A DNA stretch of 36,403 nucleotides. Source: Rhodocyclales bacterium (GTDB lineage: Bacteria > Pseudomonadota > Gammaproteobacteria > Burkholderiales > Rhodocyclaceae). Under the pieces are notes generated by a model. That model was not told the origin of the DNA. It made no database searches and was given only the letters and a program-made list of their open reading frames with translations. Position numbers and translations under genes: made by a program. Positions 1-8,497 of the stretch are shown piece by piece; positions within the stretch are counted from its first letter, which is position 1, and each line of letters begins with the position of its first letter. The DNA lies in assembly GCA_026399475.1 (NCBI GenBank), contig JAPLQY010000013.1, positions 1-36,403 of the forward strand, given 5' to 3'.

Positions 1-2328
1 ACCGGCAAACTGCCGCGCCAGCGTCTCCCGTGCCGGTTCGCTCGGCGCACTGCTGTCGGATTGCGGACCAGCGACCGCGCGCCGTAGCCGAACTGTCGCC
101 CAGAAGGTGCTGCCCTGGCCTTCCTCGCTGATCACCCCCGCGTCACCGCCCATCAACAGGGCGATGCGCCTGGAGATGATCAGCCCCAGGCCGGTGCCGC
201 CGTACTTGCGGGTCAGCGAGCCGTCGACCTGGGTGAAGGCCTGGAACAGGCGGTTCTTCTGCTCGAGACTGAGACCTATGCCCTGATCGCTGACCCCGAG
301 TCGCAGCAACACGCTGTGACTGTCTTCCACCATGGCGTGGACACGCACGGCGACCTGTCCATGTTCGGAGAACTTGATGGCGTTGCTGATGAAATTGAGC
401 AGGATCTGCCTCAGGCGCATGGCGTCGCCGCACAACACAGCGGGCAGGGTGGGGTCGATTTCGCAAGACAGGCTCAATCCCTTGGCCTGGACTGCAGCCT
501 CCTGCATCTGCAGGGTGCCGCCAATGATCTGTGACAGGGAGAAGTTCTTCTCTTCAAGGGTCAGCCGGTCGGCTTCGATCTGGGAGATGTCGAGGATGTC
601 GTTGATGACGGTGAGCAGGTGCCGGGCGGCGCCCATGCTCTTGTTGAGCCAGTCGATCTGCTGCGGGTCGGTGGCCCGGCGCAGCATCAGGTTGGTCATG
701 CCCATGATGCCGTTCATCGGGGTGCGCAGTTCATGGCTCATGTTGGCCAGGAAGACGCTCTTGGCGCGGTTGGCGGCTTCGGCGGCGTCACGGGCCTGGG
801 CCAGTTCGGCGGTGCGCGAGAAGACCAGTTCTTCGAGGTGATGGCGGTGCTGCTCGAGTTCGGCTTCGGCTTGCTTGCGAGCCGTGACATCGGTTCCTAT
901 CCCGACCATGGCGATGGGCTCGCCGGTTTCAGATCTCACCAGCGAGGTTCTGAGCGCGACGACGATGGGCGATCCATCCGGCTGAAAATTTATCACCTGA
1001 CCGTGCCATTCCCCCTTGCTGCGCGTCAGTTCGACTATTTCTTCCTGTGCCGCGTCGGCACTCGGGTCCTCACCATAGGCTGAAACATGCCGTCCCACGA
1101 TGTCCTGGCGGGAATGTTTCAAGCCCCTCAATTCGGCCTGATTGACATAGGTCACGGTACCATCCAGATCGGTGACGGTGATATGGTCTTGAATCTGGTC
1201 GAGCACGAGCGCTTGCAGATGCAGTTGATCCTCGGCCTGCTTGTGTGCGCTGACTTCAGCTTCGAGTCGCCGGGTCGACGCCTGGATTCGGTCCGTCATG
1301 GCATTGAATGCCTTCGCAACCTCGGCGACTTCGCTCGGACCTTCAATTGATGCTCTGGGCCCAAGATCCCCACTCTGGACTCCGCACGCGGTTCTCTCCA
1401 GTTCTGCAATTGGCCTGGCAATACGTCGCGTGATGGCAAGGGCAAGAAGCATCAGCAGAACAATTGCCCCCACAGCGATTATCGCTGCAGTTATTGCCCG
1501 CTGCGTCGCCGCCGCGTAAACCTCTCTCTCGGGGATTCCCACGAAAGCAATCCATCCAGTCTGCGGCATCGCCAGTACCGAATAGAATCGCGTCACGCCG
1601 TCCGAACCGACGCTTTCAAATTCGCCATTTCTTACCTCGACAACCCGTCGCGCCGCTTCCACGTTGTCGAGCCGGGTGCCAATGATCCCCTCGGGGTCCA
1701 CATTGCGCCAGATCAGGATTCCGTTTTCACCAAGAAAGCCGTAGCGGCTTCCGGTTGGCAGGAACTGGGCGGGGATATGGGGATCGTAGGAATTGATGTC
1801 CAGCGGAAGTTGAACCCCGCCTACCATTTCGTGACGTTCGCTCCAGATCGGAGCGCTGAGGACGGACACCCACTTGCCGGTGATCGGTCCAAAAAATGGG
1901 TCGCCAACAATGAAGCGCCTGTCCTTCAGGAGCGCCTGGTACCACGGAGCTTTACCGACGTTGACCGGCTTGCCGTCAGGTTGTGGCACCGCCGAGCAGA
2001 CCGCCACCCCATCCATGTCCGTATACGTAACGTTCGCGTAGTCCGGGTTCAGGGCAAGCAGATCCTTCAAAATCCCGTCGCAGTTTTTTGGATCGACCTG
2101 CTTGATGACAGGGCGGACCGCCAGGCGTTCGAGTATCTGGCGTGCATTGGCTATCTTGCCGCCCGTATTGCTGACCATCATGCTCGCCACTGTCCGCAAC
2201 GACGCCTTGGTATGGGAGATGGTCTGCTGCATGTCCGAATAGATGCCAAACCCGACGACCGCAACGAGCGGAATGGACATTGCAACAACCAGCAACAGGA
2301 GATGGGTGCGTATCGGTAGAGCGTTCAT
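1..2328 (-). CDS. Membrane sensor histidine kinase, double-Cache/HAMP/PAS/HisKA/HATPase, 3' end outside window
   Basis: Membrane-bound two-component sensor kinase. 776 residues are visible and the frame is still open at base 1. A hydrophobic segment lies at about residues 8-28 (RTHLLLLLVVAMSIPLVAVV). It is followed by a roughly 250-residue extracytoplasmic region that reads like a double-Cache ligand-binding domain, and a second membrane segment at about 285-305. A HAMP linker follows (about 305-355), then a PAS/PAC domain (about 370-485, ending IGTDVTARKQ). The HisKA phospho-acceptor is in SHELRTP (His532). The HATPase domain carries the N box FISNAIKF (Asn649), DQGIGL and GGTGLGL. I checked the frame at HAMP, PAS, H box and N box and found no break. 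A receiver domain may follow beyond the edge, but this cannot be seen. The start at 2328 is the first Met before the membrane segment. The signal is unknown. An FNR-like box upstream hints at expression under low oxygen. Confidence 0.9.
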   Translation of the reverse strand, partial: MNALPIRTHLLLLVVAMSIPLVAVVGFGIYSDMQQTISHTKASLRTVASMMVSNTGGKIANARQILERLAVRPVIKQVDPKNCDGILKDLLALNPDYANVTYTDMDGVAVCSAVPQPDGKPVNVGKAPWYQALLKDRRFIVGDPFFGPITGKWVSVLSAPIWSERHEMVGGVQLPLDINSYDPHIPAQFLPTGSRYGFLGENGILIWRNVDPEGIIGTRLDNVEAARRVVEVRNGEFESVGSDGVTRFYSVLAMPQTGWIAFVGIPEREVYAAATQRAITAAIIAVGAIVLLMLLALAITRRIARPIAELERTACGVQSGDLGPRASIEGPSEVAEVAKAFNAMTDRIQASTRRLEAEVSAHKQAEDQLHLQALVLDQIQDHITVTDLDGTVTYVNQAELRGLKHSRQDIVGRHVSAYGEDPSADAAQEEIVELTRSKGEWHGQVINFQPDGSPIVVALRTSLVRSETGEPIAMVGIGTDVTARKQAEAELEQHRHHLEELVFSRTAELAQARDAAEAANRAKSVFLANMSHELRTPMNGIMGMTNLMLRRATDPQQIDWLNKSMGAARHLLTVINDILDISQIEADRLTLEEKNFSLSQIIGGTLQMQEAAVQAKGLSLSCEIDPTLPAVLCGDAMRLRQILLNFISNAIKFSEHGQVAVRVHAMVEDSHSVLLRLGVSDQGIGLSLEQKNRLFQAFTQVDGSLTRKYGGTGLGLIISRRIALLMGGDAGVISEEGQGSTFWATVRLRRAVAGPQSDSSAPSEPARETLARQFAG

Positions 2329-2428
2329 TGACTTGGTACCGCGAGTCAACCCTTGAGTAGAATGCTGCGCTCATTTGTCGCCGATTCATATACAACAAAA
2401 GGCATAGCCGCATATATATGCAACCGAG

Positions 2429-2442
2429 TTGACCTGGATCAA
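2429..2442 (-). promoter_or_regulatory. FNR/Anr/Dnr-like box upstream of the sensor kinase
   Basis: On the minus strand the sequence reads TTGATCCAGGTCAA. It differs at one position from the FNR-family consensus TTGAT-N4-ATCAA. The centre lies about 107 bp upstream of the kinase start codon. A weak -10-like TATGCC (2401-2406) lies at the distance expected for a class II activated promoter. The match is seen directly; use by an FNR-family regulator is inferred. Confidence 0.45.
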
Positions 2443-2593
2443 TTGCAAGTATGGAGTTCGGGGAGGTATTCGCGACGACCAGGCTGAACGCCGGCTCTTG
2501 GTTGAACCCGCCCGGTCCGGCATCATTCCTAGCGCCGCCATTCTCCGGCTCGCTGTGCGCGAACCAACACGAACCAATGGCCTTCTGTTTAAC

Positions 2594-3304
2594 TCACGCC
2601 TGCTGCGCGCCCTCCAGATCGCGCCAGAGGCATTTGCCCTTGCTCTCCTTGGCGATTTCTCCCAGCACACGGTCGTGGTCGGCGAGTTCTTCATCGCTGG
2701 CATGCAACACCACCAGCGGCGGACGCTGACGCGTGCCGCCCATCGAGTAGTCGACGGCAGGGCTGTCGAACTCGATCTCCAGCGAGTTCTGGCCGCGCGT
2801 CATGGCCAGGTAAACCTCGGCCAGCAGTTCGGCGTCGAGCAGCGCGCCGTGCAACTGGCGACCGGAATTGTCCACGCCGAATTCCGAGCACAGGGCGTTC
2901 AGATTGTTCTTCTTGCCCGGTCGCATCTCGCGCGCCATGCGCAGCGTGTCGATCACGTCGCTGCACAACTGCTCGATGTTCTCGTGCTGCAACAGGCCCA
3001 GCTCGTTGTTGAGAAAGCCGACGTCGAAAGCGGCATTGTGAATCACCAGCTCTGCGCCGCGGACGAACTCCATGAAGTCGGCGGCGATCTCGGCGAACTT
3101 CGGCTTGTCGGCCAGAAACTCGTTGGTCAGGCCGTGAATCGCAATCGCGCCCGGATCGATCACGCGTTGGGGATTTATGTAGGCGTGAAAACGCTGGCCG
3201 GTGAGCTGACGGCCGCGCAGCTCGACGCAGCCTATTTCGATGACGCGATCACCGGTACGGAAATCGAGCCCGGTGGTTTCGGTATCCAGAATGACTTTAC
3301 GCAT
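2594..3304 (-). CDS. dnaQ: DNA polymerase III epsilon subunit (3'-5' proofreading exonuclease)
   Basis: Proofreading exonuclease subunit of the replicative polymerase, 236 residues, close to the usual 230-245. All DEDDh exonuclease motifs are present: Exo I DTETTG (Asp7, Glu9), Exo II HNAAFDVGFL (Asp94) and Exo III HGALLDAELL (His152, Asp157). The C-terminal part, which in the family binds the alpha subunit, is also present and ends DLEGAQQA. It starts 11 bp after the stop of the rnhA remnant on the same strand. The order methyltransferase-rnhA-dnaQ beside a divergent gloB matches the conserved neighbourhood known from E. coli (gloB, yafS, rnhA, dnaQ). The 265-bp gap downstream, up to the histidine kinase, shows no obvious terminator. 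Confidence 0.96.
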   Translation of the reverse strand: MRKVILDTETTGLDFRTGDRVIEIGCVELRGRQLTGQRFHAYINPQRVIDPGAIAIHGLTNEFLADKPKFAEIAADFMEFVRGAELVIHNAAFDVGFLNNELGLLQHENIEQLCSDVIDTLRMAREMRPGKKNNLNALCSEFGVDNSGRQLHGALLDAELLAEVYLAMTRGQNSLEIEFDSPAVDYSMGGTRQRPPLVVLHASDEELADHDRVLGEIAKESKGKCLWRDLEGAQQA

Positions 3305-3315
3305 ATAGTGCCCTC

Positions 3316-3657
3316 CTACCCTCCGTTGCGGGCGAGCTCCACGCCGCGCCGCGCCAGCACATCGGCGCGCTCGTTCTCAATGTGGCCGGCATGGCCCTTG
3401 ACCCAAAACCATTCAATCGAGTGCTGCGCCGCCAACCGATCCAGTTCGCGCCACAAGTCTTCGTTCTTGACCGGCTCCTTGTTGGCGGTTTTCCAGCCGC
3501 GCCGTTTCCAGCCGTGTATCCATTCGCTGATGCCCTTCTGCACATACTGCGAATCGGTATGCACGCGCGCCACCACCGGCTCCTTCAAGGCACGCAAGGC
3601 TTCGATCACGGCCATCATTTCCATTCGATTATTGGTGGTGTGGGGCTCGCCGCCGAA
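3316..3657 (-). pseudogene. rnhA: Ribonuclease HI, 5'-truncated (first ~40 codons missing)
   Basis: RNase HI degrades the RNA strand of RNA/DNA hybrids. From 3657 the frame reads [21 protein letters not shown] and continues with clear RNase HI sequence ([35 protein letters not shown]) to a normal stop. Equivalents of the E. coli residues Glu48, Asp70, His124 and Asp134 are present. The first strand and hairpin, with the TDGACKGNPG motif and the essential Asp10, are absent. A TGA stands in frame at 3679-3681, and no start codon lies between it and ATG 3624. The sequence directly upstream is the 3' end of the methyltransferase, so about 110-130 bp appear to be lost. A product started at 3624 would have 102 residues and no Asp10, so it is probably inactive. 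A real deletion and an assembly error both remain possible. Confidence 0.82.
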
Positions 3658-3658
3658 C

Positions 3659-4381
3659 TCATTGATCCACTCTCTGCGTCACGGTTACCAGGGCTTTGGC
3701 GCGCGCCATGCGGTCGGTCCAGCTCGGGGTGATCAGGCGCATGCCGTGCTGGCGCTTGATGGCCTGTACGATATACACCGCCCCGGCAATCGGCCACCAG
3801 CGGTCGCCGGCCGCGTCCATGAACTGAAAGCGGCGCAGCCATTTTTCCTGTGTCACGGCCGGCGCGTAACAACCAAAGGCGCCCGCCTGCATCTCGAAGC
3901 CGAGCAGCGAAAACCAGTCCTTCAGGCGCGGCACGCTGAGGTAGGCACCGCGCCACGGCGGCAGGGCCTGCCGCCGCGACAGCTTGCGCTTGGCCCCCCA
4001 CAGGCTGAAGGGATTGAAGCCGGTGACGATCACGTGCCCCTCGGGCACCAGCACGCGCTCCACTTCGCGCAGCACCTGATGCGGATTGGAGTCGAACTCC
4101 AGCGTGTGCGGCATCACCACAAGATCGATGCTGTTGGCGGCAAAGGGCAGATAATGCAGGTCGGAGCGCACTTCCGAGGCGCCGGCGTAACGCCCGTCGT
4201 CGCAACGGAAGCGCAGCGGCATGCGGTTGGCGCGCAGGAAGTCGTGGGTGGGCAGGGAAAGCTGCACCGCATTGAAACCGAAAATGTCGGCGACCAGCAG
4301 GTCGTGCTTCTGCTGTTCCCAGTTGAGCACATACTGGCCGGCTGGCGTTTCCAGCCAGTCTTCGAATCCTTGAATTGACAT
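3659..4381 (-). CDS. Class I SAM-dependent methyltransferase (YafS-like)
   Basis: A 240-residue methyltransferase of the type found beside gloB and rnhA in many proteobacteria (YafS in E. coli). The substrate is not established. After an N-terminal helix region ([20 protein letters not shown]) the SAM-binding core contains [24 protein letters not shown], followed by [26 protein letters not shown] chose ATG 4381 because the homologous region begins at [10 protein letters not shown]. An open frame extends upstream, but only antisense to gloB. Start codons of this gene and gloB are divergent and 27 bp apart, so their promoters must overlap. The C-terminus ends at TQRVDQ, exactly where the rnhA deletion junction lies, so its last few residues may not be native. 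Confidence 0.85.
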   Translation of the reverse strand: MSIQGFEDWLETPAGQYVLNWEQQKHDLLVADIFGFNAVQLSLPTHDFLRANRMPLRFRCDDGRYAGASEVRSDLHYLPFAANSIDLVVMPHTLEFDSNPHQVLREVERVLVPEGHVIVTGFNPFSLWGAKRKLSRRQALPPWRGAYLSVPRLKDWFSLLGFEMQAGAFGCYAPAVTQEKWLRRFQFMDAAGDRWWPIAGAVYIVQAIKRQHGMRLITPSWTDRMARAKALVTVTQRVDQ

Positions 4382-4408
4382 TGCGCCCTGTTTGGAGAAA
4401 ATTCCCGA

Positions 4409-5188
4409 ATGACTGAAATACTCGGCCTGCACGCGTTCGACGACAACTACATCTGGCTGCTGCGCGCCGGAGGCTACGCCGCGGTGGTCGACCCGGGCGA
4501 TGCCGCGCCGGTGCTCGACTACCTTGAGCGCAGCGGCGACCGCCTGTGCGCCATTCTCGCAACCCATCATCACGGCGACCACGTCGGCGGACTGGCGGAA
4601 ATCCTCGCCCGCTTTCCCGTCCCCGTGTTCGGCCCAGGCCTCGAAAACATCCCTGACGTAAGCGCACCGCTGGCCGGCGGCGAATGCATCGAACTGCCGG
4701 AACTGGCCCTCCGGCTCGAGGTCATCGCCGTGCCCGGCCACACCCGTGGCCACATCGCCTATTATGGCCCAAGTCTCGCTGACCACGGCGCGGTGTTCTG
4801 CGGCGACACGCTGTTCGGCGCCGGCTGCGGACGGCTGTTCGAAGGCACGCCGGCGCAGATGCAGGCTTCCCTGGCCAAACTCGCCGCATTGCCGGCGCCG
4901 ACCCTTGTGTATTGCGCCCATGAGTACACCCAGAGCAACCTGCGTTTCGCCCTGGCCGTGGAACCGGGCAGCATCGCCGTGCAGCGGCGCAGCGAAAATG
5001 TGGCCAAAGATCGTGCGGCGGGCCATCCGACGATCCCTACCAGCATCCGTCGCGAACTCGAAACCAATCCCTTCCTGCGCTGGGATGCGCCTGCCGTGCG
5101 TGCCGCCGCAGCAAGCCGCCTCGGGCATGTCCCGGCCGACGCGGTGGAAACCTTCACCGCCATCCGCGAATGGAAAAATCGTTTCTGA
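4409..5188 (+). CDS. gloB: Hydroxyacylglutathione hydrolase (glyoxalase II)
   Basis: Hydrolyses S-D-lactoylglutathione to D-lactate and glutathione, the second step of methylglyoxal detoxification in the cytoplasm. It has 259 residues, the normal family length. The metallo-beta-lactamase metal site THHHGDH (residues 52-58) binds two metals together with His111 in PGHTRGH, Asp133 in FCGDTLF and His171 in CAHEYT. The C-terminal HAGH domain follows, with the typical NPFLRW near residue 220. A GGAGA ribosome site sits at 4394-4398, 10 bp before ATG. It is divergent from the YafS-like methyltransferase. Confidence 0.96.
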   Translation: MTEILGLHAFDDNYIWLLRAGGYAAVVDPGDAAPVLDYLERSGDRLCAILATHHHGDHVGGLAEILARFPVPVFGPGLENIPDVSAPLAGGECIELPELALRLEVIAVPGHTRGHIAYYGPSLADHGAVFCGDTLFGAGCGRLFEGTPAQMQASLAKLAALPAPTLVYCAHEYTQSNLRFALAVEPGSIAVQRRSENVAKDRAAGHPTIPTSIRRELETNPFLRWDAPAVRAAAASRLGHVPADAVETFTAIREWKNRF

Positions 5189-5225
5189 GCAGCGGCTGCC
5201 GCGACAACCACCACATCGCTTTACA

Positions 5226-5254
5226 TTGACCGCAAGAGCCGGCTTGGCTAAGAT
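5226..5254 (+). promoter_or_regulatory. Predicted sigma70 promoter of mltD
   Basis: TTGACC (5226-5231) and TAAGAT (5249-5254) are separated by 17 bp. The expected transcription start is near 5261, about 40 bp before the mltD start codon. It lies in the 112-bp gap after gloB. Confidence 0.55.
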
Positions 5255-5300
5255 GCGCCGCCTTCATGCGCACCCTTGACGGTGCCCTTCCCTCCGCCCA

Positions 5301-6665
5301 ATGCTCCTGTTCCGCTCCCTCGTTCTGCCGCTGCTGCTCATGCTGGCTGGCCTCGCACATGCCGAGCAGGCGCTGCAACTGTCTGCGGAACTCACATCGG
5401 CGCCCGGTTTGACGATCGGCACCGCTGCTACCCTGCTGCAGCCGCTGCCCGACCCGTCGCGGGAAGTGAAGGACGACCTGCCGCCGATGCCCACCATCGA
5501 CCTCACCACGCCGCCCGATGACCTGTGGCAGCGCATGCGCAATGGTTTTTCCATGCCCGACCTCGACAGCCCGCTGGTGGCGGATCGCCAGGCCTGGTAC
5601 CTGAACCGGCCCGACCTGTTGAAGCGGGTCTTCGAGCGCAGCCGGCGCTACCTGTTTCACATAGTCGCCGAGCTCGAAAAGCGCGGCATGCCGACCGAAC
5701 TGGCCCTGCTGCCGATCGTCGAAAGCTCCTACAATCCGCTGGCCTATTCGTCGGCCCGCGCGCTGGGCATGTGGCAATTCATTCCGTCGACGGGCAAGAC
5801 CTACAAGCTGCAGCAGAACTGGTGGTTCGACCAGCGCCGCGACATCGTCGCCTCGACCAGCGCGGCGCTCGACTACCTGCAGACCATCTACGAAATGCAC
5901 GGCGACTGGCACCTGGCGCTGGCGTCCTACAACTGGGGCGAGAACGCGGTCGGGCGCGCCATTGCGAAGAACCAGGCCAAGGGGCTGCCAACCGATTACC
6001 GCAGCCTCAAGATGCCGGTGGAGACAAGCTACTACGTGCCCAAATTGCAGGCGATCAAGAACATCATTGCGCAGCCACAACTGTTCGGCATCAGCCTCGA
6101 TGCGATCCCCAATCGTCCGTATTTCGGCACCGTGGAACGCAGCGGCAACATGGATATCGCCCTGGCCGCGCGCCTGGCGGAAATCCCGGTGGACGAGTTC
6201 ATCGCGCTCAATCCCGCCTACAGCCGGCCGGTGATGCCGACCGCGGCGAACAGCCCGCTGGTGCTTCCGGCCGAGAAGGTGCAGACTTTTCTGGACAACC
6301 TGCAGACCCACGAAGCGCAAGACCGGCCGCTGTCCGCCTGGCACACGCACAACCTGAAGAAGGGCGAGAAACTCGAAGCTGTCGCCAGCCGGTATGGCAT
6401 CAGCACTGTGCGGCTGAAGCAGTTGAACGGCATCAACGCGCGAACAAAAATTGCGCCCGGCTTCGCCCTGCTGGTGCCAGGCAAGGATGCGATCGGCTTT
6501 GAGTCCATCGCCGCCCGCCTGCCGCAAACCCCGGTCAATCCGCCGCGCGCCACGAAATGGAAGAAGGCAAAGGCCGGCAAGACCAGCGCCAAGCCCAAAG
6601 GCATTATTGTCAAGATCAGGAAGCACCCTGCCGCCAAGCCGGTGGTCAAGCCGAAGAAGCGCTGA
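5301..6665 (+). CDS. mltD: Membrane-bound lytic murein transglycosylase D-type, SLT plus LysM
   Basis: Periplasmic lytic transglycosylase that cleaves the MurNAc-GlcNAc bond of peptidoglycan. 454 residues. A signal peptide (LVLPLLLMLAGLAHA) is followed by a spacer. The SLT catalytic domain (about 120-225) has the catalytic Glu141 in LPIVESSYNP, then ALGMWQFIP and ASYNWGENAVGRAI. One clear LysM-like cell-wall binding repeat lies at about 349-393. The last about 40 residues are rich in Lys, Ala and Pro. No lipobox cysteine is visible at the signal peptide, unlike E. coli MltD. The start at 5301 places the signal peptide correctly. In E. coli mltD also neighbours gloB. Confidence 0.93.
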   Translation: MLLFRSLVLPLLLMLAGLAHAEQALQLSAELTSAPGLTIGTAATLLQPLPDPSREVKDDLPPMPTIDLTTPPDDLWQRMRNGFSMPDLDSPLVADRQAWYLNRPDLLKRVFERSRRYLFHIVAELEKRGMPTELALLPIVESSYNPLAYSSARALGMWQFIPSTGKTYKLQQNWWFDQRRDIVASTSAALDYLQTIYEMHGDWHLALASYNWGENAVGRAIAKNQAKGLPTDYRSLKMPVETSYYVPKLQAIKNIIAQPQLFGISLDAIPNRPYFGTVERSGNMDIALAARLAEIPVDEFIALNPAYSRPVMPTAANSPLVLPAEKVQTFLDNLQTHEAQDRPLSAWHTHNLKKGEKLEAVASRYGISTVRLKQLNGINARTKIAPGFALLVPGKDAIGFESIAARLPQTPVNPPRATKWKKAKAGKTSAKPKGIIVKIRKHPAAKPVVKPKKR

Positions 6666-6718
6666 AGGTCTCAGTTTTGCCCAAACCCGTCAGTGGCGAA
6701 AATGGAAAGCAGACCTTC
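6664..6718. other. Long imperfect hairpin between convergent genes
   Basis: The 8-bp arms gaaggtct (6664-6671) and agaccttc (6711-6718) enclose a second pair, ttttgcc and ggcgaaaa, with one bulge. The structure starts at the mltD stop codon, in the 143-bp gap between mltD and the convergent acyltransferase gene. No T-run follows on either side, so it is at best a 3'-end stabiliser or weak terminator. Confidence 0.3.
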
Positions 6719-6808
6719 GCCGCGAACTCTGAAATACGGGAAACGGTCGTTTAAAATCTGAAATGCATATTCTTGCGTGGACGTCGGTTAGTCAGCGCAT
6801 CCTGCCGG

Positions 6809-8380
6809 TCAGCGCGACGTCTTCGCCGGGGCGGCCTTCTTCGCCGACGCGGCCTTCTTGACCGGGGCGGCCTTCTTCGTCGGGGCGGCCTTCTTCGCCG
6901 GAGCCGCCTTCTTCACCGGAGCCGCCTTCTTCACCGCAGGGGTCTTCTTCGCCACGGCAGCCTTCTTCCCGGCAGTCTCGTCGGGCGCCATGCGCCGGAC
7001 CCGCTTCAGCATCGCCTCGAATTCCGCATGGAAGCGGTCGGTGATCGCCTCGGGATCCGGAATCAGGTGCGCGTCGGCGATCACAGCCAGCGTGGCCGTA
7101 TTCTGATAGCTCATGATGCTGATGCCCATGCCCAATTGCCTGCCCGGATGCGGCACCCAGAACATGAAGCGTTCGATCTCGGCGCCGGCCAGATACACCG
7201 GTTTGCGCGGTCCCGCGACGTTGGTCATGACGACACTGGCCTTGGTGCCGAAGATAAGGTTCGCCAGGTCTTCGACCGCCTTCGGGCCGCGCCCGAAGAT
7301 GTTGAACAGGGCCAGCATCGCAACGGCCTCGGGCGAGCGCTTGAGCGCGTCCATCCGCGCCTTCGTCTCGGCCAGGCGCTTGATTGAATCCTTGGTGGCC
7401 ACGGCCAGGTCGAGGATCACCAGGCCGAATTCATTGCCCAGTTCGTGGGCTCGTTCCGGGGACCGCAGGTCCACCGGCACCATGGCCCGCACGGTCGTCG
7501 TGTTGACGTCGATGCCACGCTTCATCAAATAGTGGCGCAGCGCGCCGGTCATGCCGGCGACCAGCACGTCGTTGACCTTGGCGCCCGAGGGGGCACCAAT
7601 GGCCTTAACGTCGGCGATCGCCACCGGCTTTGACCACGCGACGTGTTTGCGCATGCCGAAGTCGCCCTTGAGCGGGGACTTCGGATCGGGCCATTTCAGC
7701 AGTTCCTTGACCAGCATGCCGGCACCCGCCAGCACGAGGGTCGCCTTGTCGATCGCCTGCTGCGGGTGAGCGACGGTGTCGACCGCACCCGCGGCCGCAG
7801 CCAGCAGTTTGCGCACGGCACGCTCGACCGGTGCGAGTGCCGGTGCCAGCAACCGCTCAGCCCCGGGCGCGGAAGGCTTCGCCGGCCGTGGCACAGGGCT
7901 CCCCGCCGGCGCATCCGGGGTGGTGTCGAACAGGTGCTGTGCGAGCAGCATCATCGCCGTCCCGTCACCGATGCAGTGATGCAGCCTCGTGACCAGCGCA
8001 CTGCCCCCGTCCACGCCGTCGACCACGTGCACGTGCCACAGCGGCTGCCCGTGATCGAGCGGCGAGCTCGCGAGGTCGTTGAGCAGCGTGGTCAGCGCCT
8101 GCCGGCCGCCTGGTGCCGGCAGGGCGATGTGGTGGATGTGCTGTTCGATGTCGAAGCGGGGCATGTCCTCCCAATGAGGCGTGGCAAGCGGCAAGCCGCG
8201 TTCGACAACCCTCTGGCTGAAGCGTGCGAACGGGACCATCCGCTCACGGTACACCGCCTTGACCCTTTCGAAGTCCAGCGGAGTGCGGGTAAACAGCACG
8301 CTTGTGATCATGCCCGAGTTCATCGGGCCATCGATGTGGTACCACGCCGCGTCCACCGGCGACATCGGGTGCGTCGTCAT
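6809..8380 (-). CDS. Wax ester synthase / diacylglycerol acyltransferase (WS/DGAT) with Lys-Ala-Pro repeat tail
   Basis: Transfers acyl groups from acyl-CoA to fatty alcohol or diacylglycerol to form storage lipids. 523 residues. The N-terminus MSPVDAAWYHIDGP is typical, the active-site HHxxxDG is HHCIGDG at residues 134-140, and the C-terminal DUF1298 region includes VVMTNVAGPRKPVYLAG. I chose ATG 8380 because GGAGAGG stands just before it and the family N-terminus begins there. An in-frame upstream ATG at 8470 lies before the predicted promoter. From residue 472 to the end there are eight hexads of the type KKAAPx followed by KTSR. This histone H1-like tail is not part of the family core. 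The gene is 117 bp after the ABC ATPase gene with its own promoter candidate. Confidence 0.9.
   Translation of the reverse strand: MTTHPMSPVDAAWYHIDGPMNSGMITSVLFTRTPLDFERVKAVYRERMVPFARFSQRVVERGLPLATPHWEDMPRFDIEQHIHHIALPAPGGRQALTTLLNDLASSPLDHGQPLWHVHVVDGVDGGSALVTRLHHCIGDGTAMMLLAQHLFDTTPDAPAGSPVPRPAKPSAPGAERLLAPALAPVERAVRKLLAAAAGAVDTVAHPQQAIDKATLVLAGAGMLVKELLKWPDPKSPLKGDFGMRKHVAWSKPVAIADVKAIGAPSGAKVNDVLVAGMTGALRHYLMKRGIDVNTTTVRAMVPVDLRSPERAHELGNEFGLVILDLAVATKDSIKRLAETKARMDALKRSPEAVAMLALFNIFGRGPKAVEDLANLIFGTKASVVMTNVAGPRKPVYLAGAEIERFMFWVPHPGRQLGMGISIMSYQNTATLAVIADAHLIPDPEAITDRFHAEFEAMLKRVRRMAPDETAGKKAAVAKKTPAVKKAAPVKKAAPAKKAAPTKKAAPVKKAASAKKAAPAKTSR
6824..6967 (-). repeat. 18-bp tandem repeats encoding KKAAPx hexads
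   Basis: Eight in-frame 18-bp units code for KKAAVA, KKTPAV, KKAAPV, KKAAPA, KKAAPT, KKAAPV, KKAASA and KKAAPA at the C-terminus of the WS/DGAT. Units differ at the last codon and at synonymous sites, so the array is not a recent perfect expansion. Confidence 0.85.
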
Positions 8381-8426
8381 CGCCACCTCTCCATTCAAGA
8401 ATAGGACATCCAAGAAACCTTCTGTA

Positions 8427-8455
8427 AGTATCGCTGCCGCTGGTGCCGCCGTCAA
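8427..8455 (-). promoter_or_regulatory. Predicted sigma70 promoter of the WS/DGAT gene
   Basis: On the minus strand TTGACG (8450-8455) and GATACT (8427-8432) are 17 bp apart. The -10 element is about 47 bp upstream of the ATG at 8380. This suggests the acyltransferase can be transcribed independently of the ABC operon. Confidence 0.45.
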
Positions 8456-8497
8456 TTGCCGATTTCGCACCGGCGTGCGTGCCTGCCAATGGCCTAG

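Noticed and set aside
2445..2590. Possible tRNA in the gap after dnaQ (gggttcaacc-like stretch)
   Set aside because: No acceptor stem or anticodon arm can be folded around it.
3624..3681. Programmed frameshift that would restore full-length RNase HI
   Set aside because: The missing N-terminal sequence is not found in any frame upstream, so a shift cannot restore it.
2429..4378. A 649-codon open frame on the plus strand across dnaQ, rnhA and the methyltransferase
   Set aside because: It is antisense to genes with clear catalytic motifs, and its translation shows no domain. High GC content makes such long antisense frames common here.
4382..5128. N-terminal extension of the methyltransferase from the upstream start
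   Set aside because: The extra sequence is entirely antisense to gloB and lacks homology; the family N-terminus begins at 4381.
5154..6626. A 490-codon open frame on the minus strand
   Set aside because: Antisense to mltD, no recognisable domain.
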